A stretch of DNA of 64,000 bases from Plazaster borealis (GCA_021014325.1 CM037459.1:682001-746000); one strand, 5' to 3'; counted from the first letter of the stretch, positions 1 through 10,523 are shown. The notes: a model not told the origin generated them from the letters alone. Numbers and translations are program-made.

Positions 1-766
1 TAGGTGACATAATTGACAATTTATAACAATGGCAATTTTCAGAAGTCAGAATACAAGACAAATACTTCAAAATGTAAACCCTTAGTATGTAAGTGTTCCC
101 CGCTAATGTATTATAATTATATTTAAAATGTAGACTGCTCCTAGCCTTAGTGTGGGTTACAGCAGGTTTGATAACACAGAGTGAGAGAAAACAGTGTTGC
201 ATTTGGAGTTTTACACCTGGAGATTTAAAAACTAAAACTGCATCTAAGAACTGAAGGTTTAAGATGAGAGCAAAACTTACACTGATGTTACCATCAATAC
301 AGAAACCTGTACTTACAAGATCAAAACCAAGATAAGGACCTGGACATTTCTGCAAGTAAGTCTGAAACTCAGACCTAGAGATTCAAACAAAGGTAGAGCT
401 CTGTACATCTCAGAGACTGAAACAAAACTGTGGAACCGGGGGTTGGAGACAGAAGCTGACTACAGGACTGACAAGAACCAAAAACAACACTGAACTGAAT
501 GATCAAAACCTAGACAGAAACCTGTGGATCCGAGACCAGACGGTCTAACAAAAAGACTGACGCCAAAATCAAGAATTAAAGATTCCAGATTAATGTGGAG
601 ATCATGACCTGAACTTGTAACACCAAGACCAGAGGAAAGAACTGGAAGCTCAAGACAAGAACTAAATGTTCAAAAGCAGCACTGCGATCAAGACTGGCTG
701 TCCCAGACCAAGACCAAGACGCCGATATTCAACAATCAATACAGAGACTATACAGGTAACCCCTTG

Positions 767-1156
767 AAGGGTCTGTATACGTTTGGTAATGACTCTGAAA
801 ATTAATGGCAATAAAAACTTACTTGGTAAGAAGTACAGCAGCTTTGGATAGTATAATGCACTTTGAGAAACTTTTCACTTCGAAGTACTGTGGTTATGGA
901 AAAAGATATCACTTTTTATCCCCCAAAATTTGAATCTGAGAAGCGTTACTACAGTAAAGTTTCTTAGATAGTGTATTCCAATTGTAGATTTTTCTTCCTG
1001 CGTGGACATAGCCGCTCCAAAATTTTGGCAATATCTCAAAAACGCTACCACCTTTTGAGAGAAATTTGCACAGGTTAGTTTTATGGTATATATCTACAAC
1101 TATGTGGGATTGAAACAAACAGTGGGTTCCAATTACCAAACATATACAATCCCCTT
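767..1156 (+). mobile_element. TTAA MITE, subfamily A, copy A1
   Basis: About 390 bp. The left end AAGGGTCTGTATACGTTTGG is mirrored by the right end CCAAACATATACAATCCCC. Flanks read TTGA and TTAA, as for a TTAA target with one mutation. Internal landmarks shared with other A copies are the AAGAAGTACAGCAGCTTTGG word, an imperfect GCGTTACT/AGTAAAGT dyad and a CGTGGACATAGCCGCTCC word. It has no coding capacity. Confidence 0.85.
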
Positions 1157-1360
1157 AAGAGATAAGACTACCCACTGTGAATAGAATACATTTACTTTCA
1201 TCTAGTTGTTAGTGGAAAAAAGATAGTTCAATCTTTCCAAACGACTTGAACTTGAACACACTTTTCTGCTCACGATTTTCGAGTTGTAATTTAAGATTGT
1301 TATCAAAACGCAATTCCCTGTGTTAATTTTATGCTTATTTTCATTTGACAATATCGAATT

Positions 1361-1698
1361 AAAGGTATTGTACACTTTTGGTAACAGCTCAAAATCAGTG
1401 TCCACATTTTGTGTAATTCAACATATGCATAAACAAACAAACCTGTGAAAGTTTGAGCTTAATTGGTCATCGAGGTCACAAGAAAATAGTGAAAAGAGAC
1501 CTTATGTGTTTTCTGTTTTTTCAAATTATCGCGCCTGATAAAAACTATTGTTTTACTCATTTCTCAGAAACGATAGCATTTTAGGCAGAAATATTTTAAG
1601 GAACCCTTTCTACCATTACTTACTTTAAATCATGTAAGTTATTTGTGAAGCTGTGAACATTGTGTTTTTCGATCTTACCAATAGTGTACAGGGCCTTC
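1361..1698 (-). mobile_element. TTAA MITE, subfamily C, copy C1
   Basis: About 338 bp, reverse complement of the copy at 34402. The ends are AAAGGTATTGTACACTTTTG and AGTGTACAGGGCCTT. It carries the shared internal words CCTGTGAAAGTTTGAGC and AATTGGTCATCGAGGTCACA, also found in B and D elements. The left flank is TTAA. Confidence 0.82.
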
Positions 1699-1996
1699 AA
1701 GAACTAACTGAGTGTTGGGGAACAGTCTTCTCCACACATGACAGTATTTCAAAGCAATATTCCAAAGGACTTTTGATACCGGTACCATGCTTTTAAAAAT
1801 CAAGATTTGGGATAAAAAAATGTTTTTTTTTCATGATTTCCAATCATGTATGATAGATTTTGGCATTTTGGTTGGTAATGTGTTATGAGCTAAAAAAGTG
1901 TTGATGTGCTAAATAAACTTGGTTAGAAACTCTCTGAAAATTGATACTAGCGCTGTACCTTTCCTGAAGCTTATCATCTTGAAAGCAACTCCTCAT

Positions 1997-2185
1997 CTAT
2001 TTCTTGTGTTTCTCAACGATGGCCAAGAATTCGTTAACATCTTCCGTTGAGCCCATGATGACTGGGACACGCTGGTGGATGTTAGTTGGCTGGACATCCA
2101 AGATGGCTTCCTTCCCTGTGGTTGCTAAGCCACCAGCTTTCTCTACGATGTATGCCATTGGGTTTGCCTCATAGAAAAGCCTCAG
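1997..2185 (-). CDS. FBP1: FBP exon 6 and stop
   Basis: Encodes residues 276-337 and a TAG stop at 1997-1999. It begins [12 protein letters not shown], with metal ligand Glu281, and ends with a VEKHKK tail. [12 protein letters not shown] and [10 protein letters not shown] are typical of the family C-terminus. The acceptor is CCAACAG. I found no clear AATAAA for this strand in the 300 bases beyond the stop, and a C-type MITE begins about 300 bases downstream of the stop (at 1698 on this strand). Confidence 0.96.
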   Translation of the reverse strand: MRLFYEANPMAYIVEKAGGLATTGKEAILDVQPTNIHQRVPVIMGSTEDVNEFLAIVEKHKK

Positions 2186-5100
2186 CTGTTGGATCAAATC
2201 AATAATTGTCTGATGATTGAAAGTCTAGAAATTATTACATAACACTGTTGGTTTTAAAGGGATTGTATACGTTTGGTAATTGGAACCCACTGTTTGTTTC
2301 AATCCTACATAGCTGTAGACATATACCATAAAACTAACCTGTACAAATTTCATTTCAAAAGGTGGTAGCGTTTTTGAGATATTGACAAAAATCTGGGGCG
2401 GTTATGTCCACACAGGAAGATTAATCTGCAATTGGAATACACAATCTGAGAAACGTTACTGCAGTAACGCTTCTCAGATTTAAATTTTTTGGGATAAAAA
2501 GTGGTATCTATTTACATAACCGCAGTACTTCGAAGTGAAAAGTTTCTCTATACTATCCAAATATTTTGTACTATCCAAAGCTGCTGTACTTCTTACCAAG
2601 TCAGGTTTAATTGCCATTAATTTTCAAACGCATACAGACCCTTTAACCTATTTCAACCTCTACAATTCAATACACACACACTACAAACAACAAGCACAAA
2701 ACTTCATCAAATTAAGTGATCATACTGTAAAAACTGTGAACAATTATTTATTGGTTTCTCAGGAATGGATGCCCACTCTGATTTTGCTTGTTTTGGTTGC
2801 TGCTATTTAAATAAGACATGATGGGTTTCTATCTATTTATTTCTTTATTTATGTATATTATTTATTCGGGCGGGGGAAGGTGGTTGTCTTCAAATGCAAT
2901 TTTCTTGACTTTTCAGATGGAAATATTTCTCTGGAGGATTGATACTAGTCTGAACTTTAGAATCAGTGAGTTTTCAGAGGGAAATATTTCTCTGGAGGAT
3001 TGGTACTGGTATGAACTTTAGAATCAGTGAGTTTTGCAGAGGGAAATATTTCTCTGAAGGATTGATACTAGTCTGAACTTTGAATCAGTGAGTTTTCAGA
3101 GGGAAATATTTCTCTGGAGGATTGGTACTGGTATGAACTTTAGAATCAGTGAGTTTTCAGATGGAAATATTTCTCTGGAGGATTGGTACTGGTATGAACT
3201 TTAGAATCAGCAAGCTTTCAGAGGGAATATTTCTCTGGAGGATTGGTACTGGTATGAACTTTAGAATCAGTGAACTTCAAATCCAAACTTTAAATTTGTT
3301 TGCCCAAGAAATTACTAATTCTGAACTTGGTCTAAAAAATAAAAATAAATAAATTTCTTTATTTATGTATATTATTTATTCGGGCGGGGGAAGGGGGTTG
3401 TCTTCAAATGCAATTTTCTTGACTTTTCAGATGGAAATATTTCTCTGGAGGATTGATACCAGTTAGAATCAGTAAACTTCAAATCCAAACTTTAAATTTG
3501 TTTCCCCCAAAAATTACCAATCCTGTACTTGGTCTTGAAAAGAAAAATTAAGAAAATTGTGGAGTCTTCCAAACAGATTTGTGTTTCTATACTTCTATAT
3601 TTGTGTGTCTTCTAAGATGCCGTCTCACATACCTTTCCCTTAGGACTCTTCTTATGAGCCGGGTATAAGAAGATTCCTCCATACACCAAGGTGCGATGCA
3701 TATCTGCTACCATAGAACCAATGTAGCGAGACCCATAGGCTGCTCTACCCGCCTGTAAGATTCAAATCATATTGTTATATTTCAGACATTAGAAGTATCT
3801 ATCCATCTAGCATTCACTTTTAAGAATATTAAGCGATCCTATCAACTAAATGCAACTTGCTTTTCAAGCATTTAAGACGATACCTTTATTTACCATCAAC
3901 TATAATCTACTTTGAACAATGAGTTTTTGGACTACGACTTGGAAGTACTTTTATGAATGTAATCTTCAAAAACTAAAGTAAATCTTTCCATTGAAATTAG
4001 AGACAATTTTAAGTAAGGGGCTTTTTAAAGAAAATTTTATTGAGAAATGTCCTCAGGGCATCCATCTTTCAGACAAACTCATGAATGATTTGTACAAACA
4101 TGTCATATTACTGTCACACATGTACACACAATATGCTGGGGATGTCAATTACCCAAGTGATGTTTTCCGCTGCAATTGACAAAATTGTGCAGAGAAGTAG
4201 AACAGGAATGAGACTGTATGAAAATAAAAAGTCTGCATCATTCACTAATTAATTTCTTGTTCTCTCTCTTCCTACCTTTGGTTTAGTCCTTTGTGTTTCC
4301 AACCTCTTGTGGTCAAACTAGCCTCTTCCCTCCACCCCCTTTTTCTCCTTATTGTTTTCCCCTTGCTTTTTCTGTATGCTTTCTGCCCCCCTCTCTCTCT
4401 CTCTATTCATATATTTCCAACAGACTGCTTCTGTTACACTTGTATACCTGGGGCTGATTTCACAAAGAGATAAGACTAGTCTTATCTGAAGTTAGGACCA
4501 GTAACTGGTCTTAACTTAAGACTAGTCCTATCTCTTAGCATTGCCTAGGACTAGTCCTAAGTTAGGAAGAGTTTTGTGAAATCGACCCCTGTTTATGTGT
4601 GTTGTGTTGTCATTTAGCCTTTGAGAAACCCTCTGCTAGGGTTGATATGTCAGGCCATTAACTTTTTTTTTATTTATAACAAATCCTGAAAAATTTATAA
4701 CAATTTCCTCTTGTATGGGATTTGAGGCATTGCATTATGAGGTAACAATTTCCTCTTAGTGTGGAATCAAAACTCCCCGACTGTACAAATTGTCACATGT
4801 TAGAGGTTTACAGACTCTCTACATCATTTCAAATAGAGATCTGAAGGTCTGGTCTTAACAAGGGCCAAGTCTTTTTCATCTCTGTGGAGGCAAGTTTGCC
4901 TCTTTCAAGAAAATCTGAAGGTGCTGGGAGATCAGTGGAAAAACCTGAAATCAGGAAAAACCTGAGAAATCACATGCCTGCTTGCATTCTTAGTCATGTG
5001 ACTTGCATAATGTCTACACTACTCCTAATTTACTTGACTGATGCCATCATCCAAGCACTTAAAAACAAACACCAAGACTTACTGTTGACGTTTTCTTAGA

Positions 5101-8100
5101 ATTGACGTATTCTTTGATTTCATCGTCCCATAACTCTGTGTAGCCTTCATTAATGCTGTAGATCTTTCCTCTCGGTTTGATTCGGATGTTACGTTCTGTC
5201 AGGATGAACTCTCCAATAGCCTTAAATAAAATAAATATTCACAGACTTTACTCAATTGGCAAAACATGTTTCAACATTTTCACAGCAGTACATATTGTTC
5301 TATTTTTAGAAACCATTTTCCTTTCCTTCTTTAGACTGAAAAATTCAAATCTGACCCAAGACGTTTTTTTTTTTGAGATATTGCCTAACATCACAAGGCC
5401 GGACGGCCACTTCAAGGTGAGGGCTATACTTAACTAATTTGAGCTGTCAACCCAAATCAACTGCCACCAGGGGCACATTGCCACCTACTCCTGGGGCTGA
5501 ATTAGGGTTAACCCCTTCACAGTTTGTAAGTATGTAGGCATGGGTATCATCTACTAGGAGCCCGGTAGAGCAGAATGCACTATACCTTCCCAACTTTTTA
5601 CGAAGCAATTATGGTCGAGTGCCTTGCTCAAGGGCACAAGTGTCAAGAACGGAACTATGGATTATTTACCACTTCACGTTGGATGAAGGAAAGGAAAACA
5701 ATTAAAGCTCCAAAAAGTTCTGAAAAATAACACTATGGTTGGGCATGGAAATATTTTCCTTATACCAACCCAAAGCGGTTAAGGTGGGTACTTTTAGACT
5801 TACTGGATCAAGCATAAATCCATTCACACTGTTCCCAGCACTTAGAACAACCATGGTTGCGCTTCCATACAATGCGTAACCAGCGGCAACCATCTTACGT
5901 CCAGTTTGAAGCACATCTTTGTCACTGGGAGCAGCATTGGTCTCCTAAAATAAATAATCAAATCAGAGTTTGAGGTAACTGTGTGTTAAGGATTTAGCCT
6001 TATTGAATAAAGTTTCATTTCTTTATTTATTTTATTACACATCCAACAGCACAATTAGCGTCAATAACAGAATGAATAGGAAACAAATAGAAATGTTCAT
6101 TTTTAGATGTGGGAGAAAAACCTACGCAATCAGGTAGGGCCAGAAAACCCAATTCACATGCAAGGCTCCGGTCTGAGGTGGGATTCAAGCCGGGGTCCGC
6201 AGAGGTGAAAGGCAGGGAAAGAAACCAACTCAGCCAACCTGATCCTTTGATTTAACTTAGAGTTTCTGTTTAACATTCCTTGATTTTTTCCATTTTAAAT
6301 TAAACAGTGAAACAAAGAAAACTGTGGAGTTACTTCCCTTTGGAATTTTTAATGGTGTTTTTTCCTTTTTCTCTAAGAGCCATGAAGTGAGTGTGTGTGG
6401 GTAGGTATCCAGATTCAAAAAGTGGACCTATAACAAAAGGGACAATAGGTCCATGGTTGCTATCACAAAGGAAAACATTGTGGTCCAGGGTTGCTATCAC
6501 AAAGAGTTGAACAAAGGAGGGTCCACGATTGCCAGTGTTTACACACGTGTGTGGGTAGGTATCCACATTCAAACCAGGGTCCTATAGTATAACAAAAGAG
6601 GACAATAGGGTCCCTGGTTGGGTGAAGGTCCCCAGTTGGAAATTGTGTACAAAACCAATGGGAGCTGTTGCCAAAAAGAGGGACAAACAAAAGAGGGAAA
6701 ATAGGCCCCGAGTGCAGGTGTTCACACACTTGTGCCTGGGTGTGTGTGTGGGTAGGTATCCACATTCAAACCGTGGACCTATAACAAAAGGGACAATAGG
6801 TCCACGGTTGCTATCACAAAGGAAAACATTGTGGTCCACGGTTGCTATCACAAAGAGTTGAACAAAGGAGGGTCCACGATTGCCAGTGTTTACACACGTG
6901 TGTGTGTGTGTGTGGGGCGGGGGGGTATCACCAACTGTCAACTGTTTCTTACATTTTTCCAGATGCCAAAGATGGACCCAATGGAGACAAGACAGTCAAT
7001 GTTTGAGGAGCCATCCAGCGGGTCAAACGCAACAACATACTTTCCTCTTTGCTCCGTCTCAACCTCTATTAATGTCTCATTCTCCTCTGAGATAAGAGCG
7101 CATGTTGTGAAAGAAGAACGAAGGGAGTTGATGAAGAGATCATTGGCTAGGACATCCAGCTTCTTCTGTTCATCTCCTGTAGTGTTGGTGCTGCCTGCTA
7201 TGCCATATCTACATGTATGATAAAGTACAACGTTAAAATGTACAAAAGAACAACTTTAAGATTGTTAGGTTTGGCCAAGGAAAACAACTAGTTGCTTAGC
7301 TTACCCACCTGACTGGCAAAACAGCCCTATGTTTTTATATTTTTTACTTTTGGGAATAACAGTAGAAACACAAAAACTGCTTGGCACTACAACGTAAAGC
7401 ATAAATTTACTAATTTGCATGTCAATTTCATCACTTGCAGCTGTTGCGGCAATAACCCAAGAAGCCTAGACTGCAAGTAGAATGGTACTCATCGCACGCT
7501 ACCGGTTGTTCTGCATCAGACTACCCTTTTCTTTCTATTGAGGTAATCTGGGTCAAGGTTTAAGCCAGGATTTGGAAAAGAGTGTCCAAATTTCCTGGAA
7601 ATTTAACAACCGGGTGTCCAAACTGCTCAATTACAATACATTTACATGTAAATGACAGATAAAACAGGGTGTCCAAATTTAAAACAGGGTGTCCAAAAGA
7701 CACCCCTACATAAGCGCTGCATGCATGGTAAACAAAATCAAAAATTCCACCTGTCCGATTTTAAATAGCCTTTTCTACAATAGTTAACATGATTCTTCAG
7801 CTGATATTGTCCTAAAAGGAGGAGGTGGCTGACCTTGATGTCAGATTCAGTCGAGGCTTTCCACAACACGACAACTAAATAAAGACCTATTTTACGGTCA
7901 GAAAATTCTTGGTGAGTCACATGAATGCATTCACTGATTATAATCGGTCCTGTTCTTAACCAAAATTTGTTTATCTCCTTATTTAAATGAGAGTTCACAC
8001 ACAACTCTAAACACAGTTATGCACACTTTCAATATTTAATTGAAGCTTATAACATGGAGATAAAACTAACAGTGAACATTATTAATGGACATTAGAGTAC

Positions 8101-9724
8101 AAAGTATTAATTTGAATTGTTTATGTTCTGATGGACCACTATTTACCAAAGAGAGATTGATCAAGCCAAGTGGATTTTGCTCTTGACAAATAACTTTTTT
8201 TTAGGCAGTGTATATTGTGCTGGCACTGAATATGCAGTGACTGTTTTGAGGGACTCGGACCATTTATGAATTTCAGACTTTATTTCCCTAAAAGAACATC
8301 ATCAAAAGCCAAAAATCAGAAAAAGAAAAGGTTATACTATCCATGGACATGGAGTACACTGGAAAAAACCCAAAGATGGGGGTAGCGAGGATTCTAATTG
8401 CAGAGGAGGCTGATAAGTGGGAGGCATTCCAATAAGTTAAGCAGCAGTGTGAATGGTTGAAAATCCCTGAAATTTAATAGTTATTCAATTTCAGGGATTT
8501 TATATTTATTAAGATATGTATGGCAAAGATTAAAGAGCGCCGAAGGAGCAAGATTGGGAACTCGGGCTAATGTGAAATGTGCACTGGACGCCATTTCAGC
8601 AAAGAACTTTGATGCAACAGTAGATCGGTGCAGACAATGACCATTGCTATCAATGATATAAAGAAACATTTGCTTGCTGTACTGGCAGCCATGGGTATTT
8701 CAACAATAGATAGAGTTCCAGTTCCCCATCTTGTGCCTCCGTCGCTCTACTCTTGATGTGTACGCATCAAGGAGGGTGCTGTAAGATTTGCCGGATTTAT
8801 AACATTTATTAAAAATTAGCCGAGTAATATGCCTGTGATTTTTTTCACAGGACTCGGGAAAGTACTGAGTATACAGTGCTTTACACACTTCGGTGTACGG
8901 GTAAAACCAAACATAATATTCTTTATCCCCGATGCAAATTTAACATCTATTAAACTGTCGCGGTCCCTGCTGCTAAAATATAGGATTCGAACTGCCTCTA
9001 GCTACCATGCAATCTCGTTGGTCTAGCTGGTGAGACATCTGCTCTAGAATGACAAAGGTCGTGGGTTCGAATCCCACCCGAGTAATATGCCTGTGATTTT
9101 TTTCACAGGAATCGGGGAAAGTACTGAGCATACAGTGCTTTACACACATCGGTGTACGGGTAAAACCAAATATAATATTCTTTATCCCCCATGCAAATTC
9201 AACATCTATTAAATATATATTTGGTCTGCGGTAATACCATGTGTATATCTTCTTGCTAGGTAGATTTTGTTCTTTGAGAACTTGTCTTGCTTTTTATTCT
9301 ACTGCCGCGGAGTAGAATATTCGGAATTCGGGAGACTTTTCAGTTCTGAAAAGAAATAATATAATAATATTCAACAATCAATACTTGATAGTCTTGTGTT
9401 GTGTTGTTACGAGAGGTGATCATCAAGTCTTTCCCCACAGCTCTATTATTCCAAAACATAGAGCAGAGAAAGAAATTTCGGCAATATATTCATTTACCTC
9501 ATTTTTTCGAATTGATTACGATTAACTCAATCTTCACTAGCTCCACGTACTTACAGTTTAGCGATGCCTGCTTTACGTACTGCCGACGACACTGCTTTGA
9601 TGGCGGTCAGTAGTGCATTGAGTAACTGAGTGAGCTCACCCGTGGCGCTCGGAAAACGTCTCTGTTCCTCTAGAACAAACCGCGTCAGAGTCATAAAATC
9701 AGTCTGTAAAGCTTCTCCAGACAT
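1997..9724 (-). CDS. FBP1: Fructose-1,6-bisphosphatase, complete six-exon gene
   Basis: Cytosolic enzyme that hydrolyses fructose 1,6-bisphosphate to fructose 6-phosphate, the committed step of gluconeogenesis. Exons in transcript order: 9555-9724, 6953-7208, 5804-5944, 5083-5220, 3633-3752 and 1997-2185. They total 1014 nt, that is 337 residues plus a TAG stop; vertebrate FBP1 has 338. Every intron has a GT donor (GTAAGT, GTAAGA or GTATGT) and an AG acceptor; intron 1 is phase 2 and the rest are phase 0. Metal and catalytic residues: Asp75, Glu98, Glu99, Asp119, Asp122 and Glu281. Substrate residues: Asn213, Tyr216, Arg244, Tyr245, Tyr265 and Lys275. AMP-site residues Thr28, Glu30, Lys113 and Tyr114 are present. 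All lie one residue from vertebrate mature numbering, so there is no net indel up to there. Vertebrate Arg140 of the AMP site is Lys141 here. The symbol follows the family; I cannot tell whether the species has a second paralogue. Confidence 0.97.
2257..2644 (-). mobile_element. TTAA MITE, subfamily A, copy A2 (in FBP intron 5)
   Basis: About 388 bp, inverted relative to A1. It starts AAAGGGATTGTATACGTTTG and ends CGCATACAGACCCTTT, with TTAA at both edges. It lies in the last FBP intron and holds a GTTACTGCAGTAAC dyad at its centre. Confidence 0.85.
2836..3467 (+). repeat. About 61-bp tandem repeat with duplicated flank
   Basis: Six copies of a 61-62 bp unit (2915-3275) with the words CTCTGGAGGATTGGTACTGG and GAACTTTAGAATCAGTGAG. 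Two unit types differ at GATACTAGTCTG versus GGTACTGGTATG and alternate in the first four copies. A leader of about 110 bp (ATTTATTCGGGCGGGGGAAG onward) precedes the array at 2836 and recurs at 3350-3467 with one more partial unit, so a larger segmental duplication framed the array. It lies in FBP intron 5. Confidence 0.85.
3633..3752 (-). CDS. FBP1: FBP exon 5
   Basis: Exactly 40 codons, residues 236-275. It contains [12 protein letters not shown] and [13 protein letters not shown]. Arg244, which reaches across the dimer to the neighbouring active site in known structures, Tyr245, Tyr265 and Lys275 are all present. Acceptor CTTACAG, donor GTATGT. Confidence 0.96.
4405..4665 (-). repeat. Dispersed repeat carrying the hairpin MITE
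   Basis: Outside the hairpin, the sequence matches the reverse complement of 16855-16975, with words such as ACTGCTTCTGTTACAC, TTTATGTGTGTTG and TCATTTAGCCTTTGA. The pair identifies a repeat family and gives the target sequence of the MITE before insertion. Confidence 0.7.
4451..4588. mobile_element. Harbinger-like hairpin MITE (138 bp)
   Basis: A fold-back element starting GGGCTGATTTCACAAAGAG and ending GTGAAATCGACCC, with repeated ACTAGTC and CTTAGGA-type inverted words inside. It is flanked by CTG on both sides (4448-4450 and 4589-4591). The surrounding sequence is another repeat whose uninterrupted copy at 16855-16975 shows the empty site. A 3-bp duplication of the CWG kind and GGG ends fit PIF/Harbinger. 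It lies in FBP intron 4. Confidence 0.75.
5083..5220 (-). CDS. FBP1: FBP exon 4
   Basis: Exactly 46 codons, residues 190-235. It begins AIGEFIL and contains [10 protein letters not shown], whose Asn213 and Tyr216 contact the 6-phosphate of the substrate in the known family. The end ([10 protein letters not shown]) is the variable segment before the active-site arginine exon. Acceptor TTTAAG, donor GTAAGT. Confidence 0.95.
5362..5700 (+). mobile_element. SINE-like repeat, family G, copy 1 (FBP intron 3)
   Basis: Matches the reverse complement of 31010-31247 over about 240 bp, including CACTTCAAGGTGAGGGCTA, CAGGGGCACATTGCCACCTA and GGTAGAGCAGAATGCA. The tail GTGCCTTGCTCAAGGGCACA is a palindromic word common in animal SINE tails. 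I see no pol III box A/B head, so it may be 5'-truncated. Confidence 0.6.
5804..5944 (-). CDS. FBP1: FBP exon 3
   Basis: Exactly 47 codons, residues 143-189. It starts [13 protein letters not shown] and ends NGFMLDP, with the family motif [12 protein letters not shown] between. The acceptor is TTTTAG and the donor GTAAGT, and both boundaries are phase 0. The frame joins exons 2 and 4 without a gap against the vertebrate protein. Confidence 0.96.
6012..6245 (+). mobile_element. SINE-like repeat, family H, copy 1 (FBP intron 2)
   Basis: Matches 23565-23805. Shared words include AGCACAATTAGCG, TTTTAGATGTGGGAG, CGCAATCAGGTAGGG and AAGGCTCCGGTCT, followed by GGGATTCAAGCC, which resembles a pol III box B. 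The GATGTGGGAGGAAAACC plus ACCCACGC theme recalls the 3' bodies of deuterostome SINEs. The exact family is not assigned. Confidence 0.55.
6380..6920 (+). repeat. Duplicated about 170-bp block with TG tract (FBP intron 2)
   Basis: The block at about 6390-6560 recurs at about 6740-6905 (GTAGGTATCCACATTCAAAC, GACAATAGGTCCACGGTTGC, AGTTGAACAAAGGAGGGTCC). Within each block the word GGTTGCTATCACAAAG is itself duplicated. The second copy ends in a (TG)n run and a G-rich tract before the FBP exon 2 donor. The short ORFs here are repeat-derived and I do not call them genes. Confidence 0.75.
6953..7208 (-). CDS. FBP1: FBP exon 2 (metal-binding core)
   Basis: Encodes the last base of codon 57 and residues 58-142. 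It contains YGIAGSTN in the dynamic loop, Asp75, the SEE motif (Glu98-Glu99) and the signature [11 protein letters not shown] (residues 118-128) that binds the catalytic metals. The acceptor is TGTAG and the donor GTAAGA. Vertebrates split this stretch further, so it is a fused exon relative to them, as far as I remember the vertebrate structure. Confidence 0.96.
7209..8816. other. FBP intron 1, proximal part: no gene seen
   Basis: AT-rich intron sequence with no convincing exon. The word ACAGGGTGTCCAAA is repeated two or three times near 7605-7700, which looks like a small decayed tandem. Short ORFs near 7738 and 8481 on the minus strand match nothing I recognise. Confidence 0.5.
8817..8960 (+). 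mobile_element. tRNA-SINE tail fragment S1
   Basis: Matches the body and tail of the SINE copy at 8985-9205: GAGTAATATGCCTGTGATTT, a TTTTTTTCACAGGACTCGGG hairpin partner, CAGTGCTTTACACAC, and CGGTGTACGGGTAAAACCAA. The tRNA-like head is missing, so this copy is 5'-truncated and lies in tandem with the next copy inside FBP intron 1. Confidence 0.7.
8985..9207 (+). mobile_element. tRNA-derived SINE S2 with intact promoter boxes
   Basis: The head at about 9014-9082 has an A-box-like TGGTCTAGCTGG, a perfect four-base D stem (GTCT/AGAC), a perfect T arm (GTGGG TTCGAAT CCCAC) and box B GGTTCGAATCC at 9064-9074. The acceptor and anticodon stems do not pair, so it is a tRNA-derived SINE head and not a working tRNA. 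The body shares a CCTGTGA/TCACAGG hairpin and CGGTGTACGGGTAAAACC with S1 and S3. Confidence 0.75.
9208..9322 (+). repeat. Dispersed repeat family I, copy 1
   Basis: About 115 bp closely matching 51985-52127: GCGGTAATACCATGTGTATA, TTGCTAGGTAGATTTTGTTC, TTTGAGAACTTGTCTTGC and a TTCTACTGCCGCGGAGTAGAA hairpin. A third, inverted copy is at 11355-11445. It may be the 3' end of a longer element. Confidence 0.65.
9555..9724 (-). CDS. FBP1: FBP exon 1 (coding part)
   Basis: Encodes residues 1-56 and two bases of codon 57, ending in the GIAKL stretch before a GTAAGTAC donor. I chose the ATG at 9722-9724 because it gives an N-terminus of vertebrate length ([17 protein letters not shown]) and has A at -3. 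A longer frame upstream has no earlier ATG. The region holds the TGEL motif (residues 28-31), part of the allosteric AMP pocket, and the helix with RKAGI. Confidence 0.95.
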
Positions 9725-10523
9725 CCTGGAATAATCTCGTTTTCTCAATTACCTGGAATTTAGAAGATAAAATGGTAAAAAGGTGTAAAACTCTGCGACT
9801 TCTCTAGAACTCGTCTGAGCTCCAATGGTTGATTATGCACTTTGGCCTGTTTGTTTACTGGTGGGTCAATCAGCTGTGGCCAATCGGAACGCTTCAATTG
9901 ATCACGTGAGAGACACACCTCCAAAAATATGTGGCTGGTAACCTGTTTGTTGGATACGAATTGTGCAGTTGTGTGAAAGGGAGCCATACTACACGTGTGT
10001 ACGTGTCCACCGCCTCGACAAAAGGTCATGCAAATTATACTTCGTGCATAATAATACCATAGAACAAGGATAATACACGTATAAAAAGAACCAATAGCTA
10101 CAAATAATTGGCTTAAATAAACAACAATTTAATGTAGCTGTCGTATTTAACTTCTAATCCCCAATCAAACCACACTCTAATGCTGACATAGTCTAGTCCC
10201 ATTTTGCAATCATAACACTTTACACTCTTTACAGTTGTTCAAGTCTTGACTCATCTTTTGAAACAGTATTTTTGTAACATTGCAACTTATTGAAAGGTTT
10301 GTATCTATTATTCATTTTCTACAACTATTTTTAACATCTTGTTTTTTAGCTTACTGTGTTTCCGGCTGGTCCAGACGTATTTTTTTTTAATTTTAAATTA
10401 TCGTTGTTTTTAATTTAATTTATTTTGTTTAATCCATTTTTGCTTGTATTCAGAGCTTGAGGCGGAACTGATCTGCAACTGTTTGCGCTTTATAAATCTC
10501 TCTTTATTATTATTATTATTAAC

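Noticed and set aside
6330..7220. Several His/Thr-rich ORFs near 6.3-7.2 kb
   Set aside because: They arise from a duplicated TG-rich intron block and from the antisense of FBP exon 2.
9014..9082. A tRNA gene
   Set aside because: The T arm and D stem are perfect but the acceptor and anticodon stems do not pair, and the sequence continues into a SINE body repeated elsewhere.
9725..9748. Longer FBP N-terminus starting upstream of 9724
   Set aside because: The upstream start is TTG, not ATG; the ATG at 9724 has a good context and gives the usual family length.
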